Shown here one piece after another: positions 60,278-64,000 of a DNA stretch of 64,000 nucleotides (position 1 is its first letter; every line of letters begins with the position of its first letter). The notes beneath the pieces are model-generated. The model worked only from the letters and a program-made list of their open reading frames with translations, searched no databases and was not told where the DNA came from. The translations under genes were made by a program, and so were the position numbers. Origin of the DNA: Lytechinus pictus (lineage: Eukaryota; Echinodermata; Echinoidea; Temnopleuroida; Toxopneustidae). The stretch covers positions 767,001-831,000 of the forward strand of contig NW_026974141.1 in the NCBI RefSeq assembly GCF_037042905.1. Reading direction: 5' to 3'.

Positions 60278-60700
60278 AGGGTTTATTTCCAATTTGTCAA
60301 ATGCCAATTCGTCTACATGTAATTGCCAATTTGTCTACAATCATTTGGTCTACCATCAGTTCGTCCACTATCCACATCGTCTAACTGCCATTTCGTCCAC
60401 CCGCCATTTTGTCTAATAACCAGTTGGTCCAATAGACATATAGTCCATATACCATTAGGTCTAATTGGACTAAGTTTTAAATTGTGCATATGAATGAAAT
60501 GAATTAATATTAGACCAACTGGTTATGAGATGAAATGGTCAGAGACGAAATGGTGATTAGACGAAGTGATGATTGGACCAAATGGTTATTGGACCAAACG
60601 GTTGTTAGACGAAATGTTGACGGACTGAATGGCATTAGACTATTAATGAATGTGGTGAGTGGACGAGTTGGCAGTAGACGAATTGGCAATTTACCCTTAA
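60278..60700. repeat. Iterated GACGAAATGGT foldback repeat, second copy
   Basis: The same composition and order as 1-305, from TTTATTTCCAATTTGTC to AGTAGACGAATTGGCAATTT, with mirrored halves around TCTAATTGGACTAAG. The outer TTGCCAATTTGTCTAC and GACGAATTGGCAATTT pair. Confidence 0.8.
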
Positions 60701-60748
60701 AGAGGATCTTACATGTATAAAGCCTTAGTTTGCTTTCTTATCAATCAG

Positions 60749-61143
60749 TAGCCTATCTGATATGCGCCGGGCTATAGTGGGCAAGTTACTGGTCGCGCGA
60801 AGCAGACTGACGGTCGAGGGCGAAGCCCGAACGCCTATCATCACTGGTAAAGTCATCAATATGCATATATGGTTATCATATGTGTGACGTACTCTTAATT
60901 ATGCATCATTCATGAGATAACCCTTATATGGCGATCAACTGTATTTTTTAACCAATAAAATATCATCGTAGTCTACGTCACGTTCAAGCCTCGTCGCTTA
61001 TTGGTCCGTGTTCGCGGACAGTTATGAATAGTTATATTGAAGCTTAGTTGGGGGTTCATAAATAACCAGTGATGATAGGCGGTCGGGCTGCACCCTCGCC
61101 GTCAGTAGTTTGCCCACTAGCCCGACGCATATTGGATAGGCTA
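60749..61143. mobile_element. MITE with ~95 bp TIRs and 9-bp target duplication
   Basis: ATCAATCAG flanks both ends (60740-60748 and 61144-61152). Termini TAGCCTATCTGATATGCGCC and GGATAGGCTA pair, and TIR similarity extends to CGCCTATCATCACTGGT. The 9-bp duplication is compatible with MULE or Merlin types, less so with hAT. Confidence 0.85.
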
Positions 61144-61730
61144 ATCAATCAGGTAAAAAAAAAAACAGGAGTCACCACCATACAAAATCACAAGGGGTGG
61201 TACATGTATTCTGAAAACGTTGGTATCTCTTTTCTTATCTTAATATCTCACCGAGATAGGGAAGACGTTAAAATCATTGCAATTCGGTATTCTGACAATC
61301 TTAACACCTTCTTGTCTCTGTAAGGACTGCCCCTTTCACACCTTCAACATGCCCATATTTTTTTTAGATATTACTAATCAAAATAGACTTTATATTGGCA
61401 GTTTAACTAATAGTTAGCATTCCTTATATGAAGAGATTATGCACGCTACATGTAAACTAATTACAGGCGTAATTACATAATTCACAATACTGCACAATAT
61501 GTTGTCTTTTTAGTGCGCGTTGGTATTATGGGCAAGTTATACATTTACGTGCTTGGCAAGCATGTAGTACAGAGAGAGAAAAAAGGAGTAAAAGATAAGA
61601 ACGTTTTTAAAATACCTATTTGAGATCATGATGTTGCTAAGAACAAATTTGAGATAAGAACGTTTTCAGAATACAGACCCAGATGAGGGGTGGACAAGTG
61701 ATGCTAAATAATCAACAAGAGACCAAGAGA

Positions 61731-61789
61731 TTCAGTCAAACGTCTTCCAGTAAATCCAGATGTAGCCAAGATCTAAGACAGAGACCCAT
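61731..61789 (-). pseudogene. Decayed fragment of the WDR77 first visible exon
   Basis: CGTCTTCCAGTAAATCCAGA and GTAGCCAAGATC resemble the exon sequence at about 60087-60131 (AGTCTTCCAGTCAATCCAGA, GCAGCCAAGATC) in the same orientation, with substitutions and a small insertion. No splice sites or open frame are kept. Confidence 0.65.
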
Positions 61790-62127
61790 ACATGTAAGTC
61801 TCCAAATTGACCAATGGTCTGTCAATGGTCAATCTGGAGTCGGTTTTGGTCCTGTGATAGTATAACTCCAACATCTTCCAGACAAAATAATCTAACTTTC
61901 ACAAAACAGACTCCTTTGGTTTTAACTCCAAGATTTGTAATAAATTCTAACCTCTTTCTGTTTCGTTTGTTTTCTTTTCTTTTTAAATTTCCAATTTCCT
62001 AACCCTAACCTTTTTTGATAATCAATTGACAAATCAATATCAATGAGGCATGCACTCGCATGTATGGGATGTTACTAAATTAGAATAATTGTTTCAAATT
62101 TGCAATCAATCGCATCTCTTTGTATTA

Positions 62128-62304
62128 CAGGACCCAACACTAAACACATACCAAGGGAAGTCTCACTTTCACACCAGCCCTGTAACATCACGCTTAGCGA
62201 TTGTGATGCTGATGTCTGCGATCGATTGCATTGATTACTGTGTAGGATCAACTGTAAAAAAATCAGTCCCAAAGATCAATTGCTAAGCTTCATGTCACAG
62301 GGCC
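62128..62304. mobile_element. Diverged GGGCCC-type MITE
   Basis: ACAGGACCCAACACTAAACA at the left and TGTCACAGGGCC at the right, with GCGATCGATTGCATTGATTA inside, resemble the GTAACACAAGG family. Some sequence within is unrelated. Confidence 0.45.
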
Positions 62305-62558
62305 AAGTGGGTATTTCATGAAACAAAAAGTAAATTATGTACTTTGCTTTCAACCAATCAGAGGGAAGGATTTCAGTAGCTTTGTATCCAGTGAAAACCA
62401 CCTGACTACTAATAATGAAGACGTGCTCTCTTTCACTTAATCTTGTAACATGTCTAAGCAAGTCTGACAACTTCGACCATAAAGAGCATCCATAATAAAA
62501 GAGATGCAAGTATAATTTTGTGGTCTGTTTCGGAATTGGTCATAAAAGCTTTCAACAC

Positions 62559-62693
62559 CTGGGGCCCATAACACAAAACTCAGCAATGATTGTACAATAT
62601 TTTTTCTATGATTGATTGCATTTACTACAATATACAATTAATCGTGAAAATCAAGCGTACGATTACTTACTAACCTTTGTGTTACAGAGCCCA
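62559..62693. mobile_element. GGGCCC-ended MITE (GTAACACAAGG type)
   Basis: CTGGGGCCCATAACACAAAA and CTAACCTTTGTGTTACAGAG pair. GAAAATCAAGCGTACGATTA is the complement of the inner motif in 44246-44376. Confidence 0.75.
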
Positions 62694-63529
62694 GAAATCA
62701 CATGGAATATTCATCATCTACATATAATAGCCCACCTTGCATTCATCTCTCTCTCTCTCTCTCTCCTCTTTAGTTTTCCCTGTACATGTGCGCTATAAAA
62801 AATGGGGGAGGGTATTCATAAAGCCATAAAGCAAATGAATTCATCATTGGGTTTCAAATTACCAAAGATTATCATGATCAGTGACATCCACTCTCATAAA
62901 CAAAACATTGCTAACACTCATTTCAAAAGATTTCCATGATACCGCATTGAATGTATGAATTGAATCGATCTATGCCATATTCATGACTGCTAGACACAAT
63001 TTTTTTAGGGTTTGGGATATTTTTTTGCAAACACGCAAAACTATGCACAACTACATAGATATCCTATTGACCTAATCTGCTTACTTATTTCCTAACATCA
63101 GACAGTTGTCAAGGAACGGGTGATCCACTTGCATCCACTTCTCAAAATGAATCATACGCTATAATCAGACACTAAATACACACAGAGGCTAATGAAGACT
63201 GAAATTAAGAAGAATTGACTGATTGACACTATTTATTGAAATGCCTGTGTTTATTTGGAAAATCCTGCACAAATTCATCCAATCCAATACAGTCAAAACT
63301 TTGGAACCACATTAATCTGTTTGACTCAGGAGAAATTTTACGTACGAGAGGTACATGTATAAGTATAACATGGATAAACTCGTGGAGTGCATCTGGCAGT
63401 CTCGCCTGCATTGCACGAGTCAATATAGAAGCAGTGCCTACTTCGAAATCGACTATAGAATAATCATTCACAAAAAAAAACATTCATAATATGATATAAA
63501 AATACTAGTTCATTGACCCTAAATATTTT
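62694..63529. other. Gene-free interval upstream of WDR77
   Basis: Contains a (TC)n tract at about 62744-62766. I looked here on the minus strand for the missing WDR77 first exon and found none. No other gene or clear repeat seen. Confidence 0.4.
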
Positions 63530-64000
63530 ACCTTGATCGTGTGACTTAAGAATTGTACAAGACGATTAGTGATACTTGATTACCCTTATGTCCACATTTC
63601 ATGAACTAGATCCATAAACTTTCAAAGTTATGATGGCAATTCAACAAATACCCCCAACACAGCCAAAATTCATTGACCTTGGTCATGTGACCCGAAACTC
63701 ATGCAGGATGTCCACTGATGCTTGATTATTCAAATGTCCAAGTTTCATGAACCAGATCCATAAACTTTCAAAGTTATGATGGAAATCAACAAATACCACC
63801 AACATTGCCAAAGTTCATTGACCTTAAATGACCTTTGACTTAGTCATCTGACCTCAATCTCTGGCAGGATGTTAAGTAATTCTTGGTTACCATTATGTCC
63901 AAGTTTTATGAACTAGGCCTACATACTTTCTAAGTTATGATGATATTTCCAAAACTTTGGTTAAGATTTGACGTTGACGAAGCCGCCGCCGTTGCCAACA
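63530..64000. repeat. Tandem ~165 bp repeats with TTTCAAAGTTATGATGG core
   Basis: About two and a half units share ATGTCCAAGTTTCATGAAC, AGATCCATAAACTTTCAAAG and TTCATTGACCTT plus GTCATGTGACC. The array ends near a GCCGCCGCCGTTGCC segment at the window edge, resembling the end of a dispersed marine-invertebrate repeat. It runs off the window. Confidence 0.75.

Noticed and set aside
63229..63483. Minus-strand 84-residue open frame as missing WDR77 exon 1
   Set aside because: No resemblance to the WDR77 N-terminus and no donor in the required phase at its end.

Overview
This window is animal nuclear DNA: intron-rich, AT-rich and packed with transposable elements. It holds two convergent protein-coding genes. 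SND1 (Tudor-SN, p100) is on the + strand at 11156-45021 with 20 coding exons. I could follow the whole frame from ATG to stop, and the exons join to 2685 nt, or 894 codons plus a stop. WDR77 (MEP50) is on the - strand. Seven exons from 60131 down to 51938 encode the last ~295 residues. Its first coding exon was not found and probably lies beyond 64000. The deuterostome-like proteins, tRNA-derived SINEs with (ATT)n tails, TTAA-flanked foldback elements and CR1/L2-like LINE tails suggest a marine deuterostome, most likely an echinoderm such as a sea urchin. That is an inference from the repeat repertoire.

Layout. 1-10860 is gene-free repeat DNA: an iterated GACGAAATGGT element, nested foldback elements, a 4 kb block of inverted minisatellites around GCGAGCGCGAAGCGCGAGC repeats, a mariner-type foldback and long polypyrimidine tracts. 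10860-11155 is the probable SND1 promoter region. 11156-45021 is SND1, whose introns hold SINEs, a LINE with an open reverse transcriptase frame, many foldback elements, several piggyBac-like elements (TTAACCCTAA...TTAGGGTTAA) and three near-identical C/D-box snoRNA-like units. 45022-51937 is the SND1 3' region and the intergenic interval. 51938-60131 is WDR77. 60132-64000 is mostly repeats plus a decayed copy of part of a WDR77 exon.

Function. MEP50 is the obligate WD-repeat partner of PRMT5, which makes symmetric dimethylarginine. The SND1 Tudor domain binds that mark. A writer cofactor and a reader therefore sit tail to tail about 7 kb apart. The most interesting non-protein signal is the snoRNA-like set in SND1 introns 11, 16 and 19: a terminal GCAAC/GTTGC stem, C box RUGAUGA, D box CUGA, and a guide matching a conserved 28S rRNA segment recalled from memory. 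Other notable points are a tandem triplication of SND1 exon 14 that stays in frame for one unit, a GC-AG intron, transposons inserted against splice sites, and two complete copies of an element with CAGACCTGCCAACC termini and 6-bp target duplications.

Limits: all alignments were made by eye. Repeat boundaries are approximate unless a target duplication or terminal repeat is stated. Transcription start and polyadenylation sites are guesses from motifs.
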